Assembly (NCBI RefSeq): GCF_030866805.1
Contig: NZ_CP133019.1
Location: 930,001-994,000, forward strand
Reading direction: 5' to 3'
DNA: 64,000 bases
From: Microbacterium terrisoli
GTDB taxonomy: Bacteria; Actinomycetota; Actinomycetes; Actinomycetales; Microbacteriaceae
Shown here: positions 44,666 to 52,664 of the stretch, piece after piece
How the letters are laid out: each line of letters opens with the position of its first letter
Numbering within the stretch: position 1 is the stretch's first letter
Made by a program: the position numbers and the translations under genes
The notes under the pieces: generated by a model
What the model was told of the DNA's origin: nothing
The model's database searches: none
The model's input: the letters and a program-made list of their open reading frames with translations, nothing else

Positions 44666-46387
44666 TCACGCCGGGGTGGGGGAGGAGGATGCCGCAGCCG
44701 TCGCAGCCGCCCGTGCGGCGGTGGCGTCGTCTGCGGCGAGGGCAGCCTCGGCCACGCGGGTTGCGTCGTCGAGGCTGTGGGTCAGAAGCAGTGCGCGCAC
44801 GTCGGCGAGGGCTGCCGGCGCCATCGACAGGGTGGTCGCGCCCAGCCCCACCAGCACCAGGGCCAGCAGGGGGTCGGCGGCGGCCTCACCGCAGATGCCG
44901 ACCGGTTTGCCGTGTGCGCGTCCGGCGGCACCGACCTCGGCGACCAACCGCAGCACTGCCGGGTGCCAGGGGTCCTGGTAGCCGGCGACGGCGCCCAGCA
45001 CCCGGTCGGCGGCCATCGTGTACTGCGTGAGGTCGTTGGTGCCGATCGAGGCGAAGTCGGTGTGCGCGAGCAGCCGGTCGGCCAGCAGCGCTGCGGCGGG
45101 GATCTCGATCATGACACCGGCGGTGCGGATGCCGTGCTCCCGAGCGAGTGCGGTGATGTACCGGGTCTCTTCGACGGTGGCGACCATCGGCGCCATGACC
45201 CAGAGGTCGGCGCCTTCGCCGCGCTCGCGGGTGGCGGCGTCGGCCTCGGCCAGCGCGGTCAGCTGGTCGCGCAGGATGTTCTCGTGCGAGCGCAGGGCAC
45301 GCAGCCCGCGCACGCCCAGCGCCGGGTTCTCCTCTTCGCTGTCGTTGAGGAACGGCAGCGGCTTGTCGGCGCCGGCATCCAGCAGTCTCACGACGACCTT
45401 CGTGCCGGCGAACCCTGCCAGCAGCCGCTCGTACTCTGCGCGCTGGGCGGCCACGGTCGGTGCCTCGTCGGAGCTGAGGAAGAGGAACTCGGTACGGAAC
45501 AGTCCCACGCCCTCCGCCCCCAGCGCGCGGGCGGCCTCTGCGTCGCCGGGCTTGCCGAGGTTGGCCAGCAGCGGCACCGGGGTGCCGTCGGACAGCGCGC
45601 CGGCGGTGGGCGGGGCGGATGCCGCGGCCGCGTGGGCCCGTGCCCGCTCGGCGGCATCGGCCAGGTCGTCGGCGGACGGGTCGACGGTGACCGCGCCGGC
45701 CGCGGCATCCACGATCACCGTCTGACCGTCGGCCAGATCGACCGCACCGGCGGCGCCGACGACGGCGACGATGCCCTTCTCGCGGGCGAGGATCGCGGTG
45801 TGCGAGGTGGGGCCGCCGTCGCTGGTGACCAGTGCCAGCACCTGGTCCAGGTCCAGCAGGGCGGTGTCGGCGGGTGCGAGGTCCCGGGCGACGAGGACGA
45901 AGGGATGCCCCGGCTCGGGCACGCCGGGCGCGGCGACGCCCTGCAGCCGGGCGATGATGCGCCCGGCGACATCATCCAGATCCGCGGCACGCTCGCCGAG
46001 ATAGCCCCCCATCTCGGCGAGCGTGTCGCGGAAGCTCGCGAACGCCTCGTACACGGCGCGCTCGGCAGTCTTTCCGGCGGCCAGGCGCGACTCGACCTCG
46101 TCGGCCAGCGACGGGTCTTCGGCCATCATCGCCTGCGCTTCGAGCACCTCCTGCGCGGCGCCTCCGGCGCGTGCGCCGCGGGACTCGAGCTCGCGGGCGA
46201 CGGCGGCCAGGGCGTCGCCCGCGCGTGCACGCTCGGAATCCACGTCAGCGGCGCTGGGCGTGTCGGCGGGCGCCGGCAGCGGGTCGGCCATGCGGGCCAC
46301 CGGCCCCTGGGCCACGCCCTGGCCGATGCCGACCCCTGTCACGGAGCGGGGGGTCACGGGGCCCGGGGTCACGGGGTTCACGCTCAC
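44666..46387 (-). CDS. ptsI: Phosphoenolpyruvate-protein phosphotransferase (Enzyme I)
   Basis: 573 aa. Phosphohistidine His196 in GGPTSHTAILAR, PEP-site segment EGVGLFRTEFLFL, and the catalytic Cys in PVGICGEAA near residue 500. It moves phosphate from PEP to HPr. GTG 46387 is chosen because GAGGA lies 7 nt upstream; several later in-frame GTG codons occur in a VTP-rich N-terminal repeat, so the start is uncertain by up to ~15 codons. Confidence 0.95.
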   Translation of the reverse strand: MSVNPVTPGPVTPRSVTGVGIGQGVAQGPVARMADPLPAPADTPSAADVDSERARAGDALAAVARELESRGARAGGAAQEVLEAQAMMAEDPSLADEVESRLAAGKTAERAVYEAFASFRDTLAEMGGYLGERAADLDDVAGRIIARLQGVAAPGVPEPGHPFVLVARDLAPADTALLDLDQVLALVTSDGGPTSHTAILAREKGIVAVVGAAGAVDLADGQTVIVDAAAGAVTVDPSADDLADAAERARAHAAAASAPPTAGALSDGTPVPLLANLGKPGDAEAARALGAEGVGLFRTEFLFLSSDEAPTVAAQRAEYERLLAGFAGTKVVVRLLDAGADKPLPFLNDSEEENPALGVRGLRALRSHENILRDQLTALAEADAATRERGEGADLWVMAPMVATVEETRYITALAREHGIRTAGVMIEIPAAALLADRLLAHTDFASIGTNDLTQYTMAADRVLGAVAGYQDPWHPAVLRLVAEVGAAGRAHGKPVGICGEAAADPLLALVLVGLGATTLSMAPAALADVRALLLTHSLDDATRVAEAALAADDATAARAAATAAASSSPTPA

Positions 46388-46415
46388 GATGTCGTCCTCG
46401 TCTGCCGTCGGTGGG

Positions 46416-46688
46416 TCACTCGGCGTCGTGGTCGGTGGTCAGCAGCTCGGCGAGCGTGTCGAGGACGCCGGCGGCACCCTCGCCGTCGGCGGTCAGAGTC
46501 ACCTCGTCGCCCTGGTCGACGCCGAGGGCGATGACTCCGAGGATGCTGGCGGCGTTGACCGGGGTGCCGTCGCCCTTGGCGACCGTCACCGGGATGCCGG
46601 CGTCTCTGGCCGCCTGCGCGAACAGCTTGGCCGGGCGCGCGTGCAGCCCGTGAGAGGAGCCGATCCGAACGGTTCTGCTCAGAGTCAT
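46416..46688 (-). CDS. ptsH: Phosphocarrier protein HPr
   Basis: 90 aa. Phospho-acceptor His16 in GLHARPA and the Ser48 region NAASILG, equivalent to the regulatory Ser46. An HprK partner is not in the window. RBS AAGGGA. Its start overlaps the stop of the IIB-like gene, giving coupling. Confidence 0.95.
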   Translation of the reverse strand: MTLSRTVRIGSSHGLHARPAKLFAQAARDAGIPVTVAKGDGTPVNAASILGVIALGVDQGDEVTLTADGEGAAGVLDTLAELLTTDHDAE

Positions 46689-47089
46689 GGGTGTTCCCTT
46701 CGTCGGCCCGCCTCGGCGGGATCGGTGTGGTGCGGTGTGACGTCTGCGCGCGCGTCAGGTCCGGGCGCGCGGTCGCTGAGGCCGGCATCGGCGAACGCGG
46801 AGGTCACCATCTGCAGCGCGCGCGACCCGTCGAGGTCGCCGAAGATGTCGGACGGCAGCGGCATGACGCGCACGCCGCGGGCCGCGGCATCCCGAGCCAG
46901 CTCGTCGATGCGGTCGGCCAGGTGCGGGCCGACCAGCAGCAGATCGGCCTCGTTCAGGCAGCCGGGCATCGCCGACAGCGGCGCGGCCGTCGCGGTGTGG
47001 GCCAGCGCGTGTGCGGCGAATGCACGACGCAGCCGCTGCGCGACGAACGTGCTGGACGCACCCGCCCCGCACAGCACCACGATCCTCAT
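46685..47089 (-). CDS. PTS IIB-like protein (lactose/cellobiose-type fold)
   Basis: 134 aa from ATG 47089 with GGAGG 7 nt upstream. It starts MRIVVLCGAGASSTFVAQRLRRA, with the IIB phosphocysteine Cys7 and P-loop; LLLVGPHLADRIDEL follows as in Lac/Cel IIB proteins. No cognate IIC is nearby, so it may serve MtlA or act as a regulator, for instance towards MtlR (inference). First gene of the mtl-pts operon. Confidence 0.75.
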   Translation of the reverse strand: MRIVVLCGAGASSTFVAQRLRRAFAAHALAHTATAAPLSAMPGCLNEADLLLVGPHLADRIDELARDAAARGVRVMPLPSDIFGDLDGSRALQMVTSAFADAGLSDRAPGPDARADVTPHHTDPAEAGRRREHP

Positions 47090-47147
47090 CGATCCGCCTC
47101 CTGATGGCCATTGTGGCGGGGGGTGCGCGCGGCCGACAACCAGATCT

Positions 47148-47167
47148 GTTTCCGCAGGGGCGGAAAC
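47148..47167. promoter_or_regulatory. Candidate MtlR operator GTTTCCGC-AGGG-GCGGAAAC
   Basis: A perfect 8-bp inverted repeat with a 4-nt spacer lies in the 151-nt divergent region between the mtl-pts operon and mtlR. Its position suits control of both; no binding evidence exists. Confidence 0.45.
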
Positions 47168-47240
47168 CCACCGCGGCCCCGCCGCACATGGTTGACTGGT
47201 TCGGACGGCGTACCGGTGCGCGGCCAAGGAGGAGCGGCGG

Positions 47241-49166
47241 GTGACCAGAGCGCGACAGGACCGACTGCTGGCGCTGCTCACGCAGGACGGCGACTGGGTG
47301 ACGGCCGCACGCCTGGCCGACGCGCTGGGAGTCACGCCCCGCAGCGTGCGCTCGTACGTCACGGCGCTGAACTCCCGCGTGGCCCGCAGCGGGCAGGAGC
47401 AGCCCGGCGCCGCGGTCGAATCCGGTCCGCAGGGCTACCGGGCCGGACCCGACGCTGCCCAGGCGCTGCAGACGACGGCGGGGGATGCCGCGACCCCGCG
47501 CGACCGACTGCATGAGCTGGTGCGAGACCTGCTCGAGGCCGACGACGGCATCGACGTGCACGAGACGGCCGACCGGCTGCACGTGTCGGGGGCGACTGTG
47601 GAGGCCGACCTCGCGCGGGTGCGGGCAGTGCTCGGCGACCCGGCGCTCGTGCTGGCACGCACCGGGTCGCGCGTGCGGCTGCACGGCCCCGAGAGTGCGC
47701 AGCGGCGGCTGCTGAGCAGGCTCGTGCACGAGGAGATGGATGCCGGTCCCTTCGACATCGCCGCGCTTCGGCGTGCGCTGGGCGACGACGCGCCCGGTGC
47801 CCGGCCGTTCGGGGCATTCGAGACCGCGCTGCGCGCCGAGCTGGGCGAGCACGGCTACTACATCAACGAGCTCGGCATCGCCGACGTGCTCGCACACATC
47901 GCGATCGCCGTCGACCGCGTCAGGCAGGGCCGCGCGCTCGACGGGGCCTTCTCGTCGGCGGGCAGCGCCGCCGACGAGATCGGCGACCTGCTGGCCACGC
48001 TCGTCGAGCGGCACTTCGGCGTGCACCTGGGCGCCGGTGACCGCCAGCACCTGGCGATGCTGCTGCTGACCCGCGTCGTCACGCCGGGTCCGTCGACCAA
48101 GCCCACCGCCGCACCCGAGGTCGAGGCGGTCGTGCGCGACCTCGTGACCGCCGTGGCCGAGCAGTTCCTCGTCGACCTCGTGCACGAGGATTTCATCCGG
48201 CGTCTCGCACTGCACGTGCAGAATCTGCAGCTGCGCGCGCACGAGCAGGCATGGTCGCGCAATCCGCTCGCACGGTCGCTGAAGTCCACCTATCCGATGA
48301 TCTTCGACATCGCCGTGTCGATCGCCAGCGGGCTGCAGGACCGCCTGGACATCACGGTGCCCGATGACGAGATCGCCTACATCGCCATCCACGTGGGCGG
48401 GCGTCTCGAGCGCAGCAGGCGGGCCGCCCAGCTGCTGAGTGCGACGATCGTGTGCCCGGGCTACTACGAGATGCACGAGCTGCTGCGCTCGAGCGTGGAC
48501 CGCTCGCTGGGCCAATCGATCGAGGTGGTCGATCTGCAGACGCGCTTGGATCCGGCGTGGGATGAGATCCAGACCGACCTGATCCTGACCACGGTCGACG
48601 CGCCGCCCCTCGGGGAGCGCGTCGTGCGCATCCAGCCTTTCCTCACCGACGCCGACGTGGATCGGGTGCAGGCCGCGGCATCCCGCATCCGGCGCAGCCG
48701 GCGACTGGCGGGACTGCGCGGCGAGCTGGAGCGCTACGTCGATGCGGCCGCGTTCGTCTCACCGCTGCCGCGCGACGGCGAAGAGCAGATCATCCGCACG
48801 CTCGGCGGGCTGCTGGTGGCACAGGGCGTCATCGACGACGACTACGTCCAGCGCACGATCGAGCGCGAGCGGCTGTCGTCGACGGCGTTCACCGATGCGC
48901 TCGCGGTGCCGCACGCCATCGGGATGACCGCCACCCGCACGATGATCGCCGTCGGGATCGCCGACCCGGCCGTGGCCTGGGGCGACGCGCGCGTGCACGT
49001 CGTGGCGCTGGTCGCGTTCTCGGAGACCGACCGCGAAGCATTCCAGACGGTGTTCGAGCAGCTGGTCGAGGTGTTCAGCGAACACGAGTCCGTGCAGCGG
49101 ATCGTGCGTCGAGGCGGCGAGTTCTCGTCGTTCCTCGATGAGCTGGTGGCCGTCATCGATGGATGA
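47241..49166 (+). CDS. mtlR: PRD-containing mannitol operon activator MtlR
   Basis: 641 aa. N-terminal HTH (about 1-60, VTAARLADALGVTPRSVRSYV), a second HTH-like region (about 90-150), two PTS regulation domains (about 190-400), a IIB-like segment with Cys (TIVCPGYYEMHEL, about 405-417), and a C-terminal EIIA-2 domain with ALAVPHAIG. PTS phosphorylation of these domains normally sets its activity. GTG 47241 follows AAGGAGGAG. Divergent from the operon it should control. Confidence 0.92.
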   Translation: MTRARQDRLLALLTQDGDWVTAARLADALGVTPRSVRSYVTALNSRVARSGQEQPGAAVESGPQGYRAGPDAAQALQTTAGDAATPRDRLHELVRDLLEADDGIDVHETADRLHVSGATVEADLARVRAVLGDPALVLARTGSRVRLHGPESAQRRLLSRLVHEEMDAGPFDIAALRRALGDDAPGARPFGAFETALRAELGEHGYYINELGIADVLAHIAIAVDRVRQGRALDGAFSSAGSAADEIGDLLATLVERHFGVHLGAGDRQHLAMLLLTRVVTPGPSTKPTAAPEVEAVVRDLVTAVAEQFLVDLVHEDFIRRLALHVQNLQLRAHEQAWSRNPLARSLKSTYPMIFDIAVSIASGLQDRLDITVPDDEIAYIAIHVGGRLERSRRAAQLLSATIVCPGYYEMHELLRSSVDRSLGQSIEVVDLQTRLDPAWDEIQTDLILTTVDAPPLGERVVRIQPFLTDADVDRVQAAASRIRRSRRLAGLRGELERYVDAAAFVSPLPRDGEEQIIRTLGGLLVAQGVIDDDYVQRTIERERLSSTAFTDALAVPHAIGMTATRTMIAVGIADPAVAWGDARVHVVALVAFSETDREAFQTVFEQLVEVFSEHESVQRIVRRGGEFSSFLDELVAVIDG

Positions 49167-49190
49167 GCACGGGTGCGGTCGAGCCCTTCT

Positions 49191-49250
49191 GCGGTCGAGC
49201 TCAGTGGTGGTCGAGCTCAGTGGCGGTCGAGGTCAGTGGCGGTCGAGGCG
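49191..49250. repeat. 16-nt tandem repeats overlapping the 3' end of the acetyltransferase gene
   Basis: GCGGTCGAGCTCAGTG and variants occur three and a half times. The third copy holds the TGA stop of the minus-strand gene, and further copies continue past it. Confidence 0.85.
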
Positions 49251-49817
49251 GGCCTGCAGACCGTTGCGTGCCGCCGGCCATTCGTGCGGCAGCATCGAGT
49301 ACACCACCGTGTCGCGCAGCGACCCGTCGGGCAGGATGCGCGCGTTGCGCAGCACTCCGTCCTGCTTGGCGCCGAGGCGCTCGATCGCCGCGCGCGACTG
49401 GCGGTTGTGCCAGTGCGTGCGGAACTCCACCGCGATCGCGTCGCACTGCTCGAACGCATGCTGCAGCAGCAGGTACTTCGCGGCGGGATTGACCTCGGTG
49501 TGCTGGGCCTCGAGCGCGAGCCACGTCGCGCCGATCTCGACGTGCCGGTTGGGCTGGTCGATGTGGCAGTACGTCGTCATGCCGACGATCCGCCCCGTCT
49601 TGCGGCGCCGGATCGCGAAGGGATTCAACTGCCCGGCGGCGTGCTCGGCCAGGCGCGAGGCGATCTCGCCCGGCACGTCCGACGGCGCCGGCACCGAGGT
49701 GTACCACGCTGATTCGAGTCCCACCGCGGCCTCGGCGAGATCGCCGGCGTGCGCATCCGAGAGCGGCTCGAGCCGCACGAACGAGTTCTCCAGGGTGACA
49801 GCCTGCGCGAAGTCCAC
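49233..49817 (-). CDS. GNAT-family N-acetyltransferase (RimJ/RimL-like)
   Basis: 194 aa from GTG 49817 (MDFAQAVTLENSFVRLEPL), 6 nt after TATGCT; ATG 49874 would be an upstream alternative. RimJ/RimL-type layout with the segment TWLALEAQHTEVNPAAKYLLLQHAFE replacing the usual acetyl-CoA loop, and HNRQSRAAIERLGAKQDGVLR. The acceptor is unknown. The stop codon lies inside the 16-nt repeat tract. Confidence 0.82.
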   Translation of the reverse strand: MDFAQAVTLENSFVRLEPLSDAHAGDLAEAAVGLESAWYTSVPAPSDVPGEIASRLAEHAAGQLNPFAIRRRKTGRIVGMTTYCHIDQPNRHVEIGATWLALEAQHTEVNPAAKYLLLQHAFEQCDAIAVEFRTHWHNRQSRAAIERLGAKQDGVLRNARILPDGSLRDTVVYSMLPHEWPAARNGLQARLDRH

Positions 49818-49823
49818 GACCTG

Positions 49824-49829
49824 AGCATA
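49824..49829 (-). promoter_or_regulatory. -10 box TATGCT of the acetyltransferase
   Basis: TATGCT lies 6 nt before GTG 49817. Confidence 0.5.
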
Positions 49830-49911
49830 ATGCGCCGTGCGCGCCGCGTTTCGTGCGCTGTTCGTCTGTTTCATCGTGCGTCGGCCGAGTCCTGCCCGCG
49901 GCTCGCCGTTG

Positions 49912-49989
49912 ACAACTCATCCGATGCGCAGGGGCGGGCGGTCGAATGCGGCAGATCCGGCCCGGGTCGGCGCGGATCGGCTGAGTTGT
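49912..49989. repeat. Imperfect inverted repeat ACAACTCA...TGAGTTGT
   Basis: ACAACTCATCCGATGCG (49912-49928) is matched by CGCGGATCGGCTGAGTTGT (49971-49989), with two mismatches and a gap, 42 nt apart. It lies in the 221-nt gap between the acetyltransferase start and the end of the phosphohexomutase gene. Confidence 0.5.
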
Positions 49990-50038
49990 GAGCAGCCGGC
50001 CGGCCGGCCCGGGGGTCGCGGTCGGGGCAGGGCCGGCT

Positions 50039-51733
50039 TCAGCCCAGGGTGTCCAGCAGCGCCGAGACCGCGGCGTGCAGCGCGGCGAGGCGGGATGCCG
50101 CCTCCGCGGCGGTCTCTGCCCGCACGTCGAGGTACGCCTTGAGCTTGGGTTCGGTGCCCGAGGGGCGCACGACAACCCGCGAGCCGTCGGCCAGCCGCAT
50201 CCGCATCACGTCTCCCGGCGGCAGATCGCTCGTGCCGTTGGCGAGATCGTCGATGCCCGAGACGGCCACATCGCCCAACTGCGCCGGGGGAGCGGCACGC
50301 AGCCCCGCCATGATCGCGGCGATGATCGACACGTCGTCCACGCGGATCGAGATCTGATCGCTGGCGAACGCGCCGAATGTGGCGTCGAACTCGGCGAGCA
50401 CGTCGGTGAGGGTCTGCCCGCGGCCGCGGGCGTCGCCGGCGATCTCGAGGATCGCGATGGCCGCTGAGATGCCATCCTTGTCGCGCACGGTGTCGGGGTT
50501 GACGAGGTACCCGAGGGCCTCTTCGAACCCGAACACGATGCCGGGGGCGCGCGAGATCCACTTGAAGCCGGTCAGCGTCTCGCGAAAGCCGAGTCCGTAG
50601 TGCGCGGCGACCGCCCCGAGTCCGGGCGACGAGACGAGCGAACAGGCCAGCGTCGCGTCCGAGGCAGCCCCGGCACCGCGTTCTGCCACCGCGCGCGCCG
50701 CGCGCCAGCCCAGCAGCAGCCCGGTCTCGTTGCCGGTCAGCCGTCGCCAACCTCCGACGGCCGATGCATCAGGGATGCCGACCGCGAGACGGTCGGCATC
50801 CGGGTCGTTCGCGATCACCAGATCGGCCTCGGACTCCCGCGCCGTCAGGAACGCGAGATCCATGGCGCCCGGCTCTTCGGGGTTCGGGAACGTGACCGTC
50901 GGGAACGACCCGTCGGGCTCGATCTGGGCGGCCACGGTGACCGGGGCCGGGTAGCCGGCCGCGGTCAGCACGCGTGCCGCGGTCTCCCATCCGACGCCGT
51001 GCATGGCGGTGTACACCCAGCGCAGCCCCGCTGCGCCCGCCGGTGCCGGACCCACGGCGGCCGTGGCATCCACGTACGCCTCCACCACGGATTCGGCGGC
51101 GGTCTCGTACCCGGTCGACCGCGGCAGGTCGGTGACCCGCTGCGTGTCGGCCACGCGCTGGATCTGCACTGCGATCTCCGCGTCGGCCGGCGGCACGATC
51201 TGCGAGCCGTGGTCGGGGCCGCCGAGGTACACCTTGTAGCCGTTGTCGTCGGGCGGGTTGTGGGATGCGGTGACCATGATGCCGGCGTCGGCGCCGAGGT
51301 GGCGCACGGCGAAGGCGAGCACCGGGGTGGGCAGCAGGCGGGGCAGCAGGATCGCGCGCAGTCCCGCCCCGGTCAGGATCTCGGCCGAATCGGTCGCGAA
51401 CACGTGCGAGTTGCGGCGCCCGTCGTATCCGATGACCACGGTGGGTGCGGCATCGGGGCCGGATCTGCCGAGCAGATACGCGCCGAGCCCGGCGGCGGCC
51501 TGGGCCACCAGCACCCGGTTCATGCGCATGCTGCCGGCGCCCAGGCGCCCGCGCAGGCCCGCGGTGCCGAACGCGAGACGCCCTGCGAAGCGGTCGTCGA
51601 GGTCGGCTGCGGCATCCGCATCGCCGGATTCGGCCCGCTCCAGCAGATCTTCGAGCTCGGCACGGGTGACGGGGTCGGGGTCCTGCGCGAGCCACGCGCG
51701 GGCGGCGTCTGCGGCGCCGGTCGCGGGGCTCAC
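50039..51733 (-). CDS. Phosphohexomutase family protein (phosphomannomutase/phosphopentomutase-like)
   Basis: 564 aa from GTG 51733, overlapping the stop of the nucleoside phosphorylase gene by GTGA. Catalytic Ser157 in TASHNPPDDNGYK, metal-binding Asp310, Asp312 and Asp314 (DPDADRL), sugar-binding GFEEALGY and phosphate-binding RPSGTEPK. Length and the FGTAGLRG start fit the PGM2/PmmB class, whose members include phosphopentomutases. Coupling to a purine phosphorylase suggests ribose 1-phosphate to 5-phosphate conversion (inference). Confidence 0.88.
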   Translation of the reverse strand: MSPATGAADAARAWLAQDPDPVTRAELEDLLERAESGDADAAADLDDRFAGRLAFGTAGLRGRLGAGSMRMNRVLVAQAAAGLGAYLLGRSGPDAAPTVVIGYDGRRNSHVFATDSAEILTGAGLRAILLPRLLPTPVLAFAVRHLGADAGIMVTASHNPPDDNGYKVYLGGPDHGSQIVPPADAEIAVQIQRVADTQRVTDLPRSTGYETAAESVVEAYVDATAAVGPAPAGAAGLRWVYTAMHGVGWETAARVLTAAGYPAPVTVAAQIEPDGSFPTVTFPNPEEPGAMDLAFLTARESEADLVIANDPDADRLAVGIPDASAVGGWRRLTGNETGLLLGWRAARAVAERGAGAASDATLACSLVSSPGLGAVAAHYGLGFRETLTGFKWISRAPGIVFGFEEALGYLVNPDTVRDKDGISAAIAILEIAGDARGRGQTLTDVLAEFDATFGAFASDQISIRVDDVSIIAAIMAGLRAAPPAQLGDVAVSGIDDLANGTSDLPPGDVMRMRLADGSRVVVRPSGTEPKLKAYLDVRAETAAEAASRLAALHAAVSALLDTLG

Positions 51734-52560
51734 AGCGCCTCCACGACGCGGGCGAGCAGGTCGGAGATCACCGGTTCTGCGGCCCGGCCCGCCTCGAGCA
51801 CCTCTTCGTGGCTGAGCGGTGTGTCTTGGATGCCGGCGGCCAGGTTCGTGATCAGCGACAGGCCGAGGATCTCCATGCCTGCTTGGCGGGCGGCGATCGC
51901 CTCGAGCGCCGTGGACATGCCGACGATGTCGCCGCCGATGATCCCGGCCATGCGCACCTCGGCGGGCGTCTCGTAGTGGGGGCCGCGGAACTGGCAGTAC
52001 ACGCCCTCGTGCAGCGTCGGGTCGATCGTGCGGGCGACCTCCCGCAGGCGCCGCGAATACAGGTCGGTCAAATCGACGAAGGTCGCACCTTCCAGCGGCG
52101 AGTCGGCGGTGAGGTTGATGTGGTCGCTGATCAGCACCGGGCGGCCGGGCGTGTAGCTCGGGTTGACGCCGCCGGCGCCATTGGTGAGCACCATCACCGA
52201 GGCCCCGGTGGCGGCGGCGGTGCGCACCGAGTGAACGACCCTGCGCACTCCGTGGCCCTCGTAGTAGTGGGTGCGCGCGCCGATCACGAGAATCCGCTTG
52301 CCCGAAGGGCTCAGGATGCTGCGCAGGGTGCCCACGTGACCTTCGAGCGCCGGTTTGCTGAACCCGCTGACCTCGGTGGCCGGGACGGTGGCGACGGTCT
52401 CGCCGACGAGGTCGGCGGCTTTGCCCCATCCGCTTCCGAGGGTCAGGGCGATGTCGTGCCGTTCGACGCCGGTCAGGCGTGCGATGTCGGCGGCGGCGGC
52501 GCGGGCGATCTCGAACGGATCGGCGTTCGGGTCGTCCAGCGGGTTGTCGGCTGTGCTCAT
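51730..52560 (-). CDS. Purine-nucleoside phosphorylase
   Basis: 276 aa, trimeric PNP class by length and motifs: TLGSGWG (phosphate site), RTHYYEGH, TNGAGGVNPSYTPG and GPHYETPAEVRM. It cleaves inosine or guanosine to base and ribose 1-phosphate. ATG 52560 lies 6 nt after TACCGT. First gene of a two-gene operon with the phosphohexomutase. Confidence 0.94.
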   Translation of the reverse strand: MSTADNPLDDPNADPFEIARAAAADIARLTGVERHDIALTLGSGWGKAADLVGETVATVPATEVSGFSKPALEGHVGTLRSILSPSGKRILVIGARTHYYEGHGVRRVVHSVRTAAATGASVMVLTNGAGGVNPSYTPGRPVLISDHINLTADSPLEGATFVDLTDLYSRRLREVARTIDPTLHEGVYCQFRGPHYETPAEVRMAGIIGGDIVGMSTALEAIAARQAGMEILGLSLITNLAAGIQDTPLSHEEVLEAGRAAEPVISDLLARVVEAL

Positions 52561-52566
52561 GCCACC

Positions 52567-52572
52567 ACGGTA
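52567..52572 (-). promoter_or_regulatory. -10 box TACCGT of the nucleoside phosphorylase operon
   Basis: TACCGT lies 6 nt before ATG 52560. Confidence 0.5.
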
Positions 52573-52664
52573 CTGCCGGCGCCCGCTTTCGCCCACAGCG
52601 CGGAGGTTTTCGCCCGCCGAGCGCCGGTTTTCGCGCACAGACGATGCCTGAGAGAATGGAACCC

